Shown: positions 38,974 to 49,070, numbered from the stretch's first letter. The stretch is DNA of 64,000 nucleotides from Streptomyces pactum (GCF_002005225.1 NZ_CP019724.1:2606501-2670500), one strand, 5' to 3'. Translations and numbers: made by a program. The notes: a model not told the origin generated them from the letters alone.

Positions 38974-39795
38974 TCAGCCGGGATCCCGCCCGAGGGCTCG
39001 GCCGTGATCGCGCTCGAGGGCCCAGCCGTGGTCCACCGGCCCGATGCCGCCACCGAGCGCGAATCCGGCCGCGATCGCCCCGGTGACGTACTCCTTGGCC
39101 GCCGCGACCGCCTCCGGTACCGGCTGTCCCTTCGCCAGACCGCAGGCCACGGCCGACGCGAGGGTGCAGCCGGTGCCGTGCGTGTGCCGGTTGTCGAGGC
39201 GCGCGGCGCGCAGCCAGTGCTCCTCCGAGCCGTCGGTGAGCAGGTCGACGGCGTCGCCGGCCAGGTGACCGCCCTTGATCAGCACCCAGCGGGGCCCGTA
39301 CTCCAGGACGGCCGCCGCGGCCCGGCGCAGGTCGGCGTCCGACTCGACCCGTACGCCGGTGAGTTGGGCGACCTCGTCGAGGTTCGGCGTGGCCACGGTC
39401 GCCACCGGCAGCAGTTCGGTGCGTACGGAGTCCAGCGCGGAGGCGGCGAGCAGCGCGTCCCCGTGCTTGGAGACGCCGACCGGGTCGACGACGGCCGGCG
39501 CGTCGGTGCCGCCGATCAACTCGGCGACCGCCTCGACCAGTTCCGCGGAGGACAGCATCCCGGTCTTGACCGCCTGGACGCCGATGTCGTCCACGACGCT
39601 GCGGTACTGGGCCCGCACGGCCTCGACGGGCAGTTCCCAGGCACCGTGCACGCCGAGGGAGTTCTGCGCGGTCACCGCGGTGAGCACGCTCATGCCGTGG
39701 GTGCCGAGGGCGAGCATCGTCTTCAGGTCGGCCTGGATGCCCGCGCCGCCGCCGGAGTCGGAGCCGGCCACGGTGAGAACCAGGGGCGGTGTCAC
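38974..39795 (-). CDS. thiD: Hydroxymethylpyrimidine / phosphomethylpyrimidine kinase ThiD
   Basis: ThiD phosphorylates HMP and HMP-P for thiamine synthesis. From the GTG at 39795 ([20 protein letters not shown]) it has 273 residues. The ribokinase-fold motifs [16 protein letters not shown] near the N-terminus and [20 protein letters not shown] (anion hole and catalytic Cys) near the C-terminus are intact. The GTG overlaps the thiL stop (GTGA), so the two thiamine kinases are coupled. Its C-terminus has short [14 protein letters not shown] repeats beside the SARP remnant. Confidence 0.94.
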   Translation of the reverse strand: MTPPLVLTVAGSDSGGGAGIQADLKTMLALGTHGMSVLTAVTAQNSLGVHGAWELPVEAVRAQYRSVVDDIGVQAVKTGMLSSAELVEAVAELIGGTDAPAVVDPVGVSKHGDALLAASALDSVRTELLPVATVATPNLDEVAQLTGVRVESDADLRRAAAAVLEYGPRWVLIKGGHLAGDAVDLLTDGSEEHWLRAARLDNRHTHGTGCTLASAVACGLAKGQPVPEAVAAAKEYVTGAIAAGFALGGGIGPVDHGWALERDHGRALGRDPG

Positions 39796-40760
39796 GACTC
39801 CACGTCCTCGCCGAAGTGGTCCCAGCCGCCCTTGCTGGTCCAGGGCGCCCCGTCGACGGTCACCTGGGGCAGCGCGGAGGGGTTGAGGACCTCGCCGATG
39901 ACCTTCCAGCGGGCGGGCAGCTTCACGTCCGGCGGGAAGGTCGCCACGATCGCGTGGTCCTCTCCCCCGGTGAGCACCCACTGCATGGGGTCGACGCCGA
40001 CCGCCTGGCCGATGTCGTTCATCTGCGTCGGGATGTCGATCTGGCCGGAGCGGACGTCGATCCTGACCTTGCTGGCCTCCGCGATGTGGCCCAGGTCGGC
40101 GATGAGTCCGTCGCTCACGTCACACATCGCGGTGGCGCCGAGCCCCGCGGCGGCCGGGCCCGCGTGGTACGGCGGCTCCGGGCGGCGGTGGGCCTCGACG
40201 AAGGCGCGCGGCGAGCGGAACCCCCGGGACAGCACGGCGAACCCGGCCGCGGACCAGCCGAGCCAGCCGGTCACCGCGACCAGGTCGCCGGGCTGGGCGC
40301 CGCCGCGGGTGACGGGCTCCTGGTTGCGCAGGTCGCCGAGCGCGGTGATGGAGACGGTGATCGTGTCGCCGCGCACCACGTCGCCGCCGACCACGGAGGC
40401 GCCCGCGACCTGGCACTCGTCGCGCAGGCCGTCCATCAGCTCGGTCGGCCAGGTCACCGGCAGTTCGGCGGGTACGACCAGGCCGAGCAGCAACGCGGTC
40501 GGCACGGCGCCCATCGCGGCGATGTCGGCGAGGTTCTGCGCCGCCGCCTTGCGGCCCACGTCGTACGCGGTGGACCAGTCCCGGCGGAAGTGCCGCCCCT
40601 CCACGAGGATGTCGGTGCTGGCCACCACCCGACGGTCGGGCGCGGCCACCACCGCGGCGTCGTCGCCGGGACCGACCCGGACCGCCGGGGTCGTGGTGAG
40701 ACGGGAGGTGAGCTCCCTGATGAGCCCGAACTCCCCCAGCTCACCAACAGTGCCCTTCAT
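39792..40760 (-). CDS. thiL: Thiamine-monophosphate kinase ThiL
   Basis: ThiL makes thiamine pyrophosphate from thiamine phosphate. The ATG at 40760 ([20 protein letters not shown]) follows AGGGGAG; 322 residues result. The PurM-like fold shows [40 protein letters not shown] and GGDVVRG. It is the first gene of thiL-thiD and diverges from the Lrp-like gene. No TPP riboswitch was recognised upstream, though the secondary structure was not computed. Confidence 0.94.
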   Translation of the reverse strand: MKGTVGELGEFGLIRELTSRLTTTPAVRVGPGDDAAVVAAPDRRVVASTDILVEGRHFRRDWSTAYDVGRKAAAQNLADIAAMGAVPTALLLGLVVPAELPVTWPTELMDGLRDECQVAGASVVGGDVVRGDTITVSITALGDLRNQEPVTRGGAQPGDLVAVTGWLGWSAAGFAVLSRGFRSPRAFVEAHRRPEPPYHAGPAAAGLGATAMCDVSDGLIADLGHIAEASKVRIDVRSGQIDIPTQMNDIGQAVGVDPMQWVLTGGEDHAIVATFPPDVKLPARWKVIGEVLNPSALPQVTVDGAPWTSKGGWDHFGEDVES

Positions 40761-40987
40761 CGCCTTGGCTCCCCTTCTGTCCCTGTCCGTGCCCGGTCGC
40801 GCGTCACTTGTGTCCTCGTTACGGTCGAAATGACCGTCTCCACGGTCGGCGTGATCGTCAACTCGTGTCATTCCGGCACCCCGGCGCGCGGAGCCCGCAC
40901 CCCGCGGGTCTCCCCGCGGAGAGCGGCGACGCGATACCGTGGCGTTCCTTTTCCCCACATGATCCTCGTGGCCGCTCTGGAGGTTCC

Positions 40988-41221
40988 GTGGTACAGGCGT
41001 ACATCCTGATCCAGACGGAGGTCGGCAAGGCGTCGACCGTCGCCGAGACGATCAGCAAGATCCCTGGAGTGATCCAGGCCGAGGACGTGACAGGACCCTA
41101 CGATGTCATCGTCCGCGCCCAGTCCGACACCGTCGACGACCTGGGTCGCATGGTGGTCGCCAAAGTCCAGCAAGTGGACGGCATCACCCGTACTCTGACC
41201 TGCCCGGTCGTTCATCTCTGA
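40988..41221 (+). CDS. Stand-alone Lrp/AsnC ligand-binding (RAM) domain protein
   Basis: The 77-residue protein from a GTG reads VVQAYILIQTEVGKASTVAE, then VIQAEDVTGPYDVIVRAQ and ITRTLTCPVVHL, the full RAM fold of AsnC_trans_reg without the DNA-binding half. Such stand-alone RAM proteins bind amino acids and may modify full-length Lrp regulators. It overlaps nothing and is followed by the DUF3515 remnant. Confidence 0.88.
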   Translation: MVQAYILIQTEVGKASTVAETISKIPGVIQAEDVTGPYDVIVRAQSDTVDDLGRMVVAKVQQVDGITRTLTCPVVHL

Positions 41222-41400
41222 CCCCCTTCCGCCCGCTCGCTCTCGCTTCGCTGATCGCCGCCGCAGGCTGCTCCTCAGCAGACGACAGCGGGTCGGCGGT
41301 GGTTCCCGGCCCGGACACGAGGTCACCAAGCTGTGCCGGAACCCGGACAAGGCGCTGCCGCCGACGGGCGGCGGGCTGGGGAAACCCGCTGATCATACTG
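41222..41400 (+). pseudogene. Collapsed DUF3515-type lipoprotein gene
   Basis: Directly after the Lrp-like gene one frame gives RPLALASLIAAAGCSSADDS with a lipobox-like AAGC. One frame later comes EVTKLCRNPDKALPPTGGGL, and in a third frame NPLIILR. These short blocks are in the order of the DUF3515 lipoproteins that precede ddl in streptomycetes, but the intervening sequence is lost. Frame breaks and deletion leave under 60 codons. The identification rests on recollected family sequence and is moderately sure. Confidence 0.5.
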
Positions 41401-41432
41401 CGGAAGGCGATCCCCTCGGGGATCGCCTTCCG
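41401..41432. terminator. 15-bp perfect hairpin between the DUF3515 remnant and ddlA
   Basis: CGGAAGGCGATCCCC (41401-41415) pairs exactly with GGGGATCGCCTTCCG (41418-41432). It lies 32 bases past the ddlA stop on the minus strand and just after the remnant on the plus strand, so it can serve both. Confidence 0.8.
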
Positions 41433-41463
41433 GGCCGGGCGCGGACGTGCCTGAAGAGGGACG

Positions 41464-42621
41464 TCAGCGCAGTCCCGTGGGCCGCCGCAGCGCCGCCTGG
41501 ACCAGCCGGTCCACCAGTTCCGGGTAGCTCACGCCGCTCGCCTGCCACATCTGCGGGTACATGGAGATCGGCGTGAAGCCGGGCATCGTGTTGATCTCGT
41601 TGATCACGAACTCGTCGTCCTCGGTGAGAAAGAAGTCCGCGCGCACCAGTCCCTCACAGGAGGCCGCGTCGAACGCCTCGACGGCGAGCCGCTGGATCTC
41701 GGCGGTCTCCGCGGGCGTGAGCGGGGCGGGCACGACGCCGGGCGTGGAGTCGATGTACTTGGCCTCGAAGTCGTAGTACGCGTGCTCGGAGGGCGGCGGG
41801 ATCTCGGCGGGGACGGAGGCCCGGGGACCGTCCTCGAACTCCAGCACGCCGCACTCGATCTCCCGGCCGCGCAGCGCCGCCTCGACCAGGATCTTCGGGT
41901 CGTGGCGCCGGGCCTCCTCGATCGCCTCGTCGAGGCCGGAGAGGTCGTCGACCTTGGTGATGCCGATGGAGGAACCCGCGCGTGCGGGCTTCACGAACAG
42001 CGGCCAGCCGTGCTCGCCGGCGAAATCGACGATCCTCCTGCGGGCGCCGGAACGGTCCTGCTCCCACTCGCGCGGCCGGATCACCGCGTACGGGCCGACC
42101 TTCAGCCCGTAGGAGGTGAACACCGCCTTCATGTACTCCTTGTCCTGCCCAACGGCCGAGGCGAGGACGCCCGCGCCGACGTAGGGCACGCCGGACAGCT
42201 CGAGCAGACCCTGGAGGGTGCCGTCCTCGCCGTAGGGGCCGTGCAGCACGGGGAAGACGACGTCGACCTCGCCCAGCGCCTTGGGCACCGAGCCGGGTTC
42301 GCTGTAGACGACTTCGCGGTTGGCGGGGTCGACGGGCAGCACCACGCCGCCCTCGGTCGACTCGGCCAGTTCGTCCACGTCGGGCGTACGGCGCTCGGTG
42401 ATCGCCATGCGTTCGGGTTCGTCGGCGGTGAGGGCCCACCGGCCGTCCCGGGTGATGCCGATCGGCAGGACGTCGTACTTGGTCCGGTCGATGGCCGCGA
42501 GGACGGCGCCGGCGGTGACCACGGAGATCCCGTGTTCGGAGCTGCGCCCGCCGAACACGACGGCCACACGCGGTTTGCGAGGCGGCTGCTCGGGGCTCTG
42601 GGGGAGGTTCTCGGTGCTCAT
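41464..42621 (-). CDS. ddlA: D-alanine--D-alanine ligase
   Basis: Ddl joins two D-Ala for peptidoglycan precursors and is the classical target of D-cycloserine. From the ATG at 42621 (MSTENLPQSPEQPPRKPRVA) it has 385 residues. VVFGGRSSEHGISVV, HGPYGEDGTLQGLLEL, the ATP-grasp lobe FVKPARAGSSIGITKV and the metal-binding INEINTMPGFTPISMYPQM are all present. Tyr of MYPQMW, where VanA-type enzymes differ, suggests the normal D-Ala-D-Ala specificity. Confidence 0.95.
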   Translation of the reverse strand: MSTENLPQSPEQPPRKPRVAVVFGGRSSEHGISVVTAGAVLAAIDRTKYDVLPIGITRDGRWALTADEPERMAITERRTPDVDELAESTEGGVVLPVDPANREVVYSEPGSVPKALGEVDVVFPVLHGPYGEDGTLQGLLELSGVPYVGAGVLASAVGQDKEYMKAVFTSYGLKVGPYAVIRPREWEQDRSGARRRIVDFAGEHGWPLFVKPARAGSSIGITKVDDLSGLDEAIEEARRHDPKILVEAALRGREIECGVLEFEDGPRASVPAEIPPPSEHAYYDFEAKYIDSTPGVVPAPLTPAETAEIQRLAVEAFDAASCEGLVRADFFLTEDDEFVINEINTMPGFTPISMYPQMWQASGVSYPELVDRLVQAALRRPTGLR

Positions 42622-42713
42622 ATCGCGTTGAGAGTACCCGCCCGTAGGGTCCCGAGACAGCGTCGGCGGGGCCGCGTGGCGCGGGTGGCGCACAGGTTCC
42701 GTTCCGGCGTCGC

Positions 42714-43724
42714 TCAGCGTCGTTCGGGCTTCGCGCTGCGCGACATGAGCTCCTTGAGCGCGACCACCGGGGGCTTGCCCTCGTGCACGATGCCGACGAC
42801 CGTCTCGGTGATCGGCATGTCGACGCCATGTCTGCGGGCCAGATCGAGCACCGACTCGCAGGACTTGACGCCCTCGGCGGTCTGCTTGGTGACCGCGATG
42901 GTCTCCTGGAGGGTCATGCCCTTGCCGAGGTTGGTGCCGAAGGTGTGATTGCGGGACAGCGGCGAGGAGCAGGTCGCCACCAGGTCGCCGAGACCGGCCA
43001 GTCCGGAGAAGGTCAGCGGGTCGGCCCCGAGGGCGACACCGAGGCGGGTCGTCTCGGCGAGGCCGCGGGTGATGAGGGAACCCTTGGCGTTGTCGCCGAG
43101 GCCCATGCCGTCCGCGATGCCGACGGCCAGCCCGATCACGTTCTTGACGGCGCCGCCGAGCTCGCAGCCGACGACGTCGGTGTTGGTGTAGGGGCGGAAG
43201 TACGGCGTGTGGCAGGCGGTCTGGAGTCGCTGGGCGACGGACTCGTCGGGGCAGGCGACCACGGCGGCGGCCGGCATGCGGGCGGCGATCTCCCGGGCCA
43301 GGTTGGGCCCGGTGACCACGGCGATGCGCTCGGCGCCGACCTTGGCGACGTCGTCGATCACCTCGCTCATCCGCATCGCGGAGCCGAGTTCGACGCCCTT
43401 CATCAGGGACACCAGGACCGTGCCGGGCGCCAGCAGGGGCGTCCAGTCGGCGAGGTTGGCGCGCAGCGTCTGGGACGGGACCGCGAGGACGGTGAAGTCG
43501 GCGTCGCGCGCGGCCTCGGCGGCGTCGGTGGTGGCCCACAGACCCGCGGGGAGTTCCACGCCGGGCAGGTAGTCCGGGTTGGTGCGGGTGGAGTTGACGG
43601 CGTCGGCGAGTGCGGCGCGGCGCCCCCACAGGGTGACGTCGCACCCCGCGTCGGCGAGGACCATGCCGAAGGCCGTGCCCCACGATCCGGTGCCGAAGAC
43701 GGCCGCCTTGACCGGGTTGCTCAC
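42714..43724 (-). CDS. gpsA: Glycerol-3-phosphate dehydrogenase [NAD(P)+]
   Basis: GpsA reduces dihydroxyacetone phosphate to sn-glycerol-3-phosphate for phospholipids. The 336-residue protein from the GTG at 43724 opens VSNPVKAAVFGTGSWGTAFG with the NAD(P) motif GTGSWGTAFG and has the catalytic region LGGAVKNVIGLAVGIADGMG. The start overlaps the plsC stop (GTGA), linking glycerol-3-phosphate synthesis to acylation. Confidence 0.95.
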   Translation of the reverse strand: MSNPVKAAVFGTGSWGTAFGMVLADAGCDVTLWGRRAALADAVNSTRTNPDYLPGVELPAGLWATTDAAEAARDADFTVLAVPSQTLRANLADWTPLLAPGTVLVSLMKGVELGSAMRMSEVIDDVAKVGAERIAVVTGPNLAREIAARMPAAAVVACPDESVAQRLQTACHTPYFRPYTNTDVVGCELGGAVKNVIGLAVGIADGMGLGDNAKGSLITRGLAETTRLGVALGADPLTFSGLAGLGDLVATCSSPLSRNHTFGTNLGKGMTLQETIAVTKQTAEGVKSCESVLDLARRHGVDMPITETVVGIVHEGKPPVVALKELMSRSAKPERR

Positions 43725-44581
43725 GTGCTCTGCCCTTCTGCCTGCTGCGACTGCCGGTTCTGCGTCTGCTGGTTCCGGGCCCGGCTCTCGGGCCGCTGGT
43801 TGCGCGTCTGCTGGTTGCGCGTCTGCCGGTTCGGGGCCTGCTGGTTCTGGGCCTGTGTCCGGCGGCGCTGCTCGATCCGCTCCCGGCGCGGGTCGTAAGG
43901 GGTTTCGGGTGCCTTCTCGCCGCGGATCTCCTCGAGCTGGCGGGTGACGGCGGCCATGATGACCTCCGTGGCCTCCTTCAGCACCTCCGCGGTCATCTCC
44001 TTGTCGTAGAACCGCGACAGGTCGACCGGCGGACCCGCGAGCACCTGGTGGGTCTTGCGCGGGAGGAGGTTCGGCTTCTTGGCGTACGGCGGCAGCAGTT
44101 CGTTGCAGCCCCACTGGGCGACCGGGATCACCGGGCACTTGGTCTGCAGGGCGACGCGCGCGGCACCGGTCTTGGCAGTCATCGGCCAGCCGCCCGGGTC
44201 GCGGGTGAGGGTGCCCTCGGGGTAGAAGGCGACGCACTCGCCGCGCTCCACGGCGTCGATCGCGGCCCGGAAGGCGCTCAGCGCGTCCGTGCTCTCGCGG
44301 TAGACGGGGATCTGTCCGGTGCCCCGCATCGCGGCACCGACGAATCCTTTCTTGAAAAGGCCGCTCTTCGCCAGGAATCGTGGGACGCGCCCGGTGTTGT
44401 ACTGGTAGTGCGCGTACGCGAAAGGGTCGACGTGCGAATTGTGGTTCACGGCCGTGATAAATCCGCCGTCGGCTGGAATGTTCTCCATTCCCCGCCAGTC
44501 CCGCTTGATCAGAACCACGAGCGGCGGTTTGCAGATCACCGCGGCGAGGCGGTACCAGAAGCCGATTCTGCGGCGGGGCAC
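43721..44581 (-). CDS. plsC: 1-acyl-sn-glycerol-3-phosphate acyltransferase
   Basis: PlsC adds the second acyl chain to make phosphatidic acid. From the GTG at 44581 (VPRRRIGFWYRLAAVICKPP) it has 286 residues. HX4D is present in VNHNSHVDPFAYAHYQ and the substrate motif in AFYPEGTLTRDPGGW. The last 60 residues are Gln/Asn/Arg-rich (NQQTRNQQTRNQRPE), encoded by a short tandem repeat and probably disordered. The start codon is preceded by GGAGGA. It is read first in plsC-gpsA. Confidence 0.92.
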   Translation of the reverse strand: MPRRRIGFWYRLAAVICKPPLVVLIKRDWRGMENIPADGGFITAVNHNSHVDPFAYAHYQYNTGRVPRFLAKSGLFKKGFVGAAMRGTGQIPVYRESTDALSAFRAAIDAVERGECVAFYPEGTLTRDPGGWPMTAKTGAARVALQTKCPVIPVAQWGCNELLPPYAKKPNLLPRKTHQVLAGPPVDLSRFYDKEMTAEVLKEATEVIMAAVTRQLEEIRGEKAPETPYDPRRERIEQRRRTQAQNQQAPNRQTRNQQTRNQRPESRARNQQTQNRQSQQAEGQST

Positions 44582-44724
44582 GCTGACACCTTTCCTCCAG
44601 GGCCTGGGGCCGGACAAGTGTCGCCCCGGGCCGCCCGTCTGTCGAGAACACCGTACGCCCCGGCGAGTGAACCGCCAGGTCTCCCAGGTGACAATGGCGG
44701 CGACGAGAGAAGGACGGAACGCTC

Positions 44725-45363
44725 GTGCAGTGGACCTTGGTCGTACCCGTGAAGCCCCTCGCCCGGGCCAAGAGCAGGCTGTCGGACACCGCGCACGACG
44801 GGGTGCGGCCGGGCCTCGCGCTGGCGTTCGCGCAGGACACCGTGGCGGCCGCGCTGGCCTGCCCGGTGGTGGCGGATGTGGCAGTAGTCACGGACGACGC
44901 GCGGGCCGCACGGGAGCTCGCGGCGCTGGGGGCGGGAGTCGTCCCGGACGAACCCGGCGGCGGTCTGAACGCCGCCCTGGCGCACGGGGCGGCCGTGGTA
45001 CGGGCGGCCCGGCCCGGTATTCCGGTGGCCGCGCTCAACGCCGATCTGCCCGCGCTACGCCCGGTGGAATTGACGCGGGTCCTGACGGCGGCCACACAAT
45101 TCCCGCGCGCCTTTCTCCCGGACGCGGCCGGAACCGGCACGACTCTGCTGGCCGCGGCACCGGGCCGCGAATTGTCCCCCGCATTCGGTGCGGATTCCCG
45201 GGCCCGCCACCGTGCGTCCGGTGCGGTGGAACTGCGCCTGGGCGCGGTGGATTCCGTACGGCAGGACGTCGACACCGGCGGCGATCTGCGCACCGCGCTG
45301 GCGCTGGGGGTGGGTCCCCGTACGGCCGCGGTGGCGGCGCGGTTGCTGATCGCGGGGCAGTAG
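44725..45363 (+). CDS. cofC: 2-phospho-L-lactate / phosphoenolpyruvate guanylyltransferase (CofC/FbiD)
   Basis: This enzyme activates the side-chain precursor of coenzyme F420. The 212-residue protein begins MQWTLVVPVKPLARAKSRLS, with VPVKPLARAKSRL as the GTP-binding motif, then VAALNADLPALRP and AGTGTTLLAA. Streptomycetes use F420 in primary and secondary metabolism. It diverges from plsC and is followed by the small cold-shock-like gene. Confidence 0.9.
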   Translation: MQWTLVVPVKPLARAKSRLSDTAHDGVRPGLALAFAQDTVAAALACPVVADVAVVTDDARAARELAALGAGVVPDEPGGGLNAALAHGAAVVRAARPGIPVAALNADLPALRPVELTRVLTAATQFPRAFLPDAAGTGTTLLAAAPGRELSPAFGADSRARHRASGAVELRLGAVDSVRQDVDTGGDLRTALALGVGPRTAAVAARLLIAGQ

Positions 45364-45372
45364 GCTGCCGCC

Positions 45373-45576
45373 ATGCAGGCGACCGCATACACGTACGACC
45401 CCGACAGCCGCAGCGGGCAGGTGCTGCTCGACGACGGCACGCCCGTGCCCTTCGACGCGGCGGCGTTCGACGCGGGGGGCCTGAGACTGCTGCGGCCCGG
45501 ACAGCGGGTGCGGATCGAGACCGAGGGCGCGGGCACGGACCGCCGGATCACACTGGTGACGCTCCAGACCCTCTGA
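45373..45576 (+). CDS. Small cold-shock-domain-like (OB fold) protein
   Basis: The 67-residue protein MQATAYTYDPDSRSGQVLLD resembles a shortened cold-shock domain: a SRSGQVLLDDGTPVPFDAAA segment, then GQRVRIETEGAGTDRRIT. The RNP1/RNP2 aromatic residues are mostly missing, so nucleic-acid binding is doubtful. It starts nine bases after the cofC stop and is probably co-transcribed. Confidence 0.65.
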   Translation: MQATAYTYDPDSRSGQVLLDDGTPVPFDAAAFDAGGLRLLRPGQRVRIETEGAGTDRRITLVTLQTL

Positions 45577-45654
45577 TCGTTCCGCTCGTCCTGTTCCTTC
45601 TGCTCGCTTCGGCCGGCCGGGCCCCACGCGACCCACGGGGTCCGGACACGCCGC

Positions 45655-45683
45655 GGGCCGGGCTCCGAGAGGGAGTCCGGCCC
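45655..45683. terminator. 12-bp hairpin between the cold-shock-like gene and hupS
   Basis: GGGCCGGGCTCC (45655-45666) pairs with GGAGTCCGGCCC (45672-45683), one G-T pair, loop of five bases. The flanking genes converge, so it probably stops both. Confidence 0.75.
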
Positions 45684-45735
45684 GGCGCGTGAGTGCCCCT
45701 GTGCCTGCTCGCATGCCGCATTCCTGCTGCTACTG

Positions 45736-46395
45736 CTACTTCTTGCGGGCGGTGGCCTTCTTGGCGGTGGTCTTGCGGGCGGTCGACTTCTTGGCCGGAG
45801 CCTTCTTCGCCGTCGCCTTCTTCGCGGGGGCCTTCTTGGCCGTGGTCTTCTTCGCCGCCGCGGTGGTGGTCTTGGCGGTGGACTTCTTGGCGGGGGCCTT
45901 CTTCGCCGTCGCCGTCTTCGCCGCCCCGGTGGTCTTCTTCGCGGTCGTCTTCTTCGCCGCCCCGGTCGTCTTCTTGGCCGCGCCCGTGGTCTTCTTCGCG
46001 GCGCCCGTGGCCTTCTTGGCGGCGGCCTTCTTGCCCGCGGCCTTGGAGATGGTGGGCGGCGGGCCGGACAGGCTGCCCTTGGGGGCCTTCTTGACCGCGA
46101 TGTCGTTCTTCGGGAGCTTCTTCGAGCCGCTCACCAGGTCCTTGAACCCCTGACCCGCGCGGAAGCGCGGCACGGAGGTCTTCTTGACCCGAACCCGCTC
46201 GCCCGTCTGAGGGTTGCGGGCGTAGCGGGCCGGACGGTCGACCTTCTCGAAGGAACCGAAGCCGGTGACCGAGACCCGGTCGCCCGAGACCACTGCACGG
46301 ACGAGGGCGTCCAGGACCGCGTCGACAGCGTCGGCGGCCTGCTGCCGGCCGCCCAGCTTGTCGGCAATCGCTTCTACGAGCTGCGCCTTGTTCAC
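45736..46395 (-). CDS. hupS: HupS, HU-family nucleoid protein with lysine-rich tail
   Basis: The 219-residue protein has an N-terminal HU domain (about 1-95; [40 protein letters not shown]) and a C-terminal tail made of [24 protein letters not shown] repeats, resembling histone H1. This fusion is the actinobacterial HupS, which in S. coelicolor is upregulated in spores and compacts their nucleoid. The start is a GTG. The repeat-rich tail is a hot spot for length change. Confidence 0.93.
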   Translation of the reverse strand: MNKAQLVEAIADKLGGRQQAADAVDAVLDALVRAVVSGDRVSVTGFGSFEKVDRPARYARNPQTGERVRVKKTSVPRFRAGQGFKDLVSGSKKLPKNDIAVKKAPKGSLSGPPPTISKAAGKKAAAKKATGAAKKTTGAAKKTTGAAKKTTAKKTTGAAKTATAKKAPAKKSTAKTTTAAAKKTTAKKAPAKKATAKKAPAKKSTARKTTAKKATARKK

Positions 46396-46532
46396 GTCTT
46401 CCCCTTCGGAGACATCGCCAGAACGAATGTGTTCAAGCTTTTTCGCACGTTAGGCAGATATATACCGCAAATCAAACACGAAACGGGCTAATCACCCTTG
46501 TGCCGCAACGGACTCGGGCCGCCCTGGCCTGT

Positions 46533-46763
46533 TCAGCCTTCCTCTTCGGGGAATCGACCCTCGTCGAGGTCGGCGATGAACCGATCCAGGCGCCTTGCCG
46601 CACCGGCGAGATCGTGTTTGGCCGCGGCCGTAATGACCAGCAGCTTCCGGGTCAGCGCCATCCGTACGCCCTCCGGGACTTGCAGTGCGCGCACTCTTGT
46701 GTGCGCTTCCTTGAGCCGGACCGCGACCGCCGTATAGAGCTCGAGTTGGCCGTCGTGTTCCAT
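46533..46763 (-). CDS. Small helical protein between leuD and hupS
   Basis: The 76-residue protein MEHDGQLELYTAVAVRLKEA is predicted helical throughout (VRMALTRKLLVITAAAKHDL, AGAARRLDRFIADLDEGRFP). The family was not recognised. The same small gene sits at this place in S. coelicolor, as I recall, which suggests a conserved role. Start ATG at 46763; the frame is open upstream but that part is not coding-like. Confidence 0.7.
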   Translation of the reverse strand: MEHDGQLELYTAVAVRLKEAHTRVRALQVPEGVRMALTRKLLVITAAAKHDLAGAARRLDRFIADLDEGRFPEEEG

Positions 46764-47040
46764 GCACAGATTGTGCCATCTGGGGCGAGTTGTCGCCTGC
46801 GCAGGGGGCAACTGCCGCCCCGAAAGGCCTCTCGAGCACACCCGGAAGCCGCGCTTCCACGACTCTCGTACCCCAACAACCACGCCGCTAACGTGGGGAG
46901 TTGGGCGGCCGAGGCGTCACTCGCGCGTGGGACCGGCAGCAGAAACGGCTGTACCCCCGATCGGGCCGATCGGGGGTACAGCCGGGGTGTTGGGTGGCCG
47001 AAACTCGACCTTGCGGGACGCCCGGGAAGGGGCCCGGGGG

Positions 47041-47634
47041 TCAGACCTGGAGGGTCTGCGGCTTGAACGACGGACGCTTCGCCTCGTACGCGGCGATGTC
47101 GGCCTCGTTCTGGAGGGTGATCGAGATGTCGTCCAGCCCGTTCAGCAGCCGCCAGCGGGAGTTCTCGTCCAGTTCGAAGGAGGCGGTGATGCCCTCGGCG
47201 CGGACCTCACGGGCCTCGAGGTCGACCGTGACCTCGGCCTGCGGGTCGTTCTCCGTCAGCTCCCACAGCGCGTCCACGATCTCCTGGTCGAGGACCACCG
47301 TGAGCAGGCCGTTCTTCAGCGAGTTGCCGCGGAAGATGTCGGCGAAGCGGGAGGAGACGACGGCCTTGAAGCCGAAGTTCTGCAGCGCCCAGACGGCGTG
47401 CTCACGGGACGAACCGGTGCCGAAGTCGGGGCCGGCGACCAGCACCGTGGCACCTTCGCGCTCGGGGCGGTTGAGCACGAACTGAGGGTCCTTGCGCCAG
47501 GCCTCGAACAGCCCGTCCTCGAACCCGTCCCGCGTCACCTTCTTGAGCCAGTGGGCGGGGATGATCTGGTCGGTGTCGACGTTGCTGCGGCGCAGCGGGA
47601 CGGCCCGGCCGGTGTGGGTGGTGAATGCTTCCAT
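47041..47634 (-). CDS. leuD: 3-isopropylmalate dehydratase small subunit
   Basis: LeuD with LeuC isomerises 2- to 3-isopropylmalate in leucine synthesis. The 197 residues open [20 protein letters not shown] and contain [20 protein letters not shown] with the substrate-binding SSR motif. It starts six bases after the leuC stop, so leuC-leuD form an operon. Confidence 0.96.
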   Translation of the reverse strand: MEAFTTHTGRAVPLRRSNVDTDQIIPAHWLKKVTRDGFEDGLFEAWRKDPQFVLNRPEREGATVLVAGPDFGTGSSREHAVWALQNFGFKAVVSSRFADIFRGNSLKNGLLTVVLDQEIVDALWELTENDPQAEVTVDLEAREVRAEGITASFELDENSRWRLLNGLDDISITLQNEADIAAYEAKRPSFKPQTLQV

Positions 47635-47639
47635 GACTC

Positions 47640-49070
47640 TCAGACTCCAACGGGCGTGGGGACGTCGGCGGCGGACAGGTCGGCCGGGGAGGCCAGGTGG
47701 CCCAGGACCGCCGTCGCGGCCGCGACCTGCGGCGACACCAGGTGGGTGCGGCCGCCCTTGCCCTGCCGCCCCTCGAAGTTGCGGTTGGAGGTGGACGCGG
47801 AGCGCTCACCGGGGGCGAGCTGGTCCGGGTTCATGCCCAGACACATCGAGCAGCCCGCGTGCCGCCATTCGGCGCCGGCCTCCTTGAAGACCACGTCCAG
47901 GCCCTCGGAGACGGCCTGCAGACCCACCCGCGCGGAGCCGGGAACGACCAGCATCCGTACGCCGTCGGCGACTTTGCGGTCCCGCACGATCTCGGCGGCG
48001 GCGCGCAGGTCCTCGATGCGGCCGTTGGTGCACGAACCTACGAAGACGGTGTCCACCTTGATGGAGCGCAGCGGCTGCCCGGCCTCCAACCCCATGTACT
48101 CCAGGGCCTTCTCGGCGGCGAAGCGCTCCGAAGCGTCTTCGTACGAAGCCGGGTCGGGGACGGCGGCGCAGAGGGGCGCGCCCTGGCCCGGGTTGGTGCC
48201 CCAGGTGACGAACGGGGACAGCTCGGCGGCCTCGACGACCACCTCGGCGTCGAACTCGGCGTCGTCGTCCGTGCGCAGCGTCTTCCAGTACTCGACCGCC
48301 GCGTCCCAGTCGGCGCCCTCGGGGGCGTGCGGGCGGCCCTGGAGGTAGGCGAAGGTGGTCTCGTCGGGGGCGATCATGCCCGCGCGGGCGCCGGCCTCGA
48401 TCGACATGTTGCAGATGGTCATCCGGGCCTCCATCGAGAGCTTCTCGATGGCCTCGCCGCGGTACTCCAGGACGTAGCCCTGGCCGCCGCCGGTGCCGAT
48501 CTTCGCGATGATCGCGAGGATCAGGTCCTTGGCCGTGACGCCGTCGGGCAGTTCGCCGTTGACGGTGATCGCCATGGTCTTCGGGCGGACCATGGGCAGC
48601 GTCTGGGTGGCCAGCACGTGCTCGACCTGGGAGGTGCCGATGCCGAAGGCCAGCGCGCCGAAGGCGCCGTGTGTGGAGGTGTGCGAGTCGCCGCAGACCA
48701 CGGTGGTGCCGGGCTGGGTCAGGCCGAGCTGCGGGCCGACGACGTGCACGACGCCCTGTTCGACGTCGCCCAGCGGGTGCAGCCGGACGCCGAAGTCCGC
48801 GCAGTTCTTGCGCAGCGTCTCGAGCTGGACCCGGGAGACGGGGTCGGCGATGGGCTTGTCGATGTCGAGCGTCGGGGTGTTGTGGTCCTCGGTGGCGATG
48901 GTCAGGTCGAGCCGGCGCACCGGGCGGCCGCTCTTGCGGAGGCCGTCGAAGGCCTGCGGGCTGGTCACCTCGTGCAGCAGGTGCAGATCGATGAAGAGGA
49001 GGTCGGGCTCGCCCTCGGCGCGCCGGACGACATGGTCGTCCCAGACCTTCTCCGCGAGTGTCCTACCCAT
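47640..49070 (-). CDS. leuC: 3-isopropylmalate dehydratase large subunit
   Basis: The 476-residue protein from the ATG at 49070 ([20 protein letters not shown]) is an aconitase-type enzyme. The three cluster cysteines lie in [18 protein letters not shown] and [39 protein letters not shown] carries the active-site histidine region. It diverges from ndgR across a 198-base gap that should contain the regulated promoter. Confidence 0.96.
   Translation of the reverse strand: MGRTLAEKVWDDHVVRRAEGEPDLLFIDLHLLHEVTSPQAFDGLRKSGRPVRRLDLTIATEDHNTPTLDIDKPIADPVSRVQLETLRKNCADFGVRLHPLGDVEQGVVHVVGPQLGLTQPGTTVVCGDSHTSTHGAFGALAFGIGTSQVEHVLATQTLPMVRPKTMAITVNGELPDGVTAKDLILAIIAKIGTGGGQGYVLEYRGEAIEKLSMEARMTICNMSIEAGARAGMIAPDETTFAYLQGRPHAPEGADWDAAVEYWKTLRTDDDAEFDAEVVVEAAELSPFVTWGTNPGQGAPLCAAVPDPASYEDASERFAAEKALEYMGLEAGQPLRSIKVDTVFVGSCTNGRIEDLRAAAEIVRDRKVADGVRMLVVPGSARVGLQAVSEGLDVVFKEAGAEWRHAGCSMCLGMNPDQLAPGERSASTSNRNFEGRQGKGGRTHLVSPQVAAATAVLGHLASPADLSAADVPTPVGV

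Noticed and set aside
40761..40987. A TPP riboswitch ahead of thiL
   Set aside because: No recognisable THI-box sequence blocks were seen upstream, though folding was not computed.
46762..48348. A long plus-strand frame opposite leuD and leuC
   Set aside because: Antisense to two well-identified genes with intact catalytic motifs.
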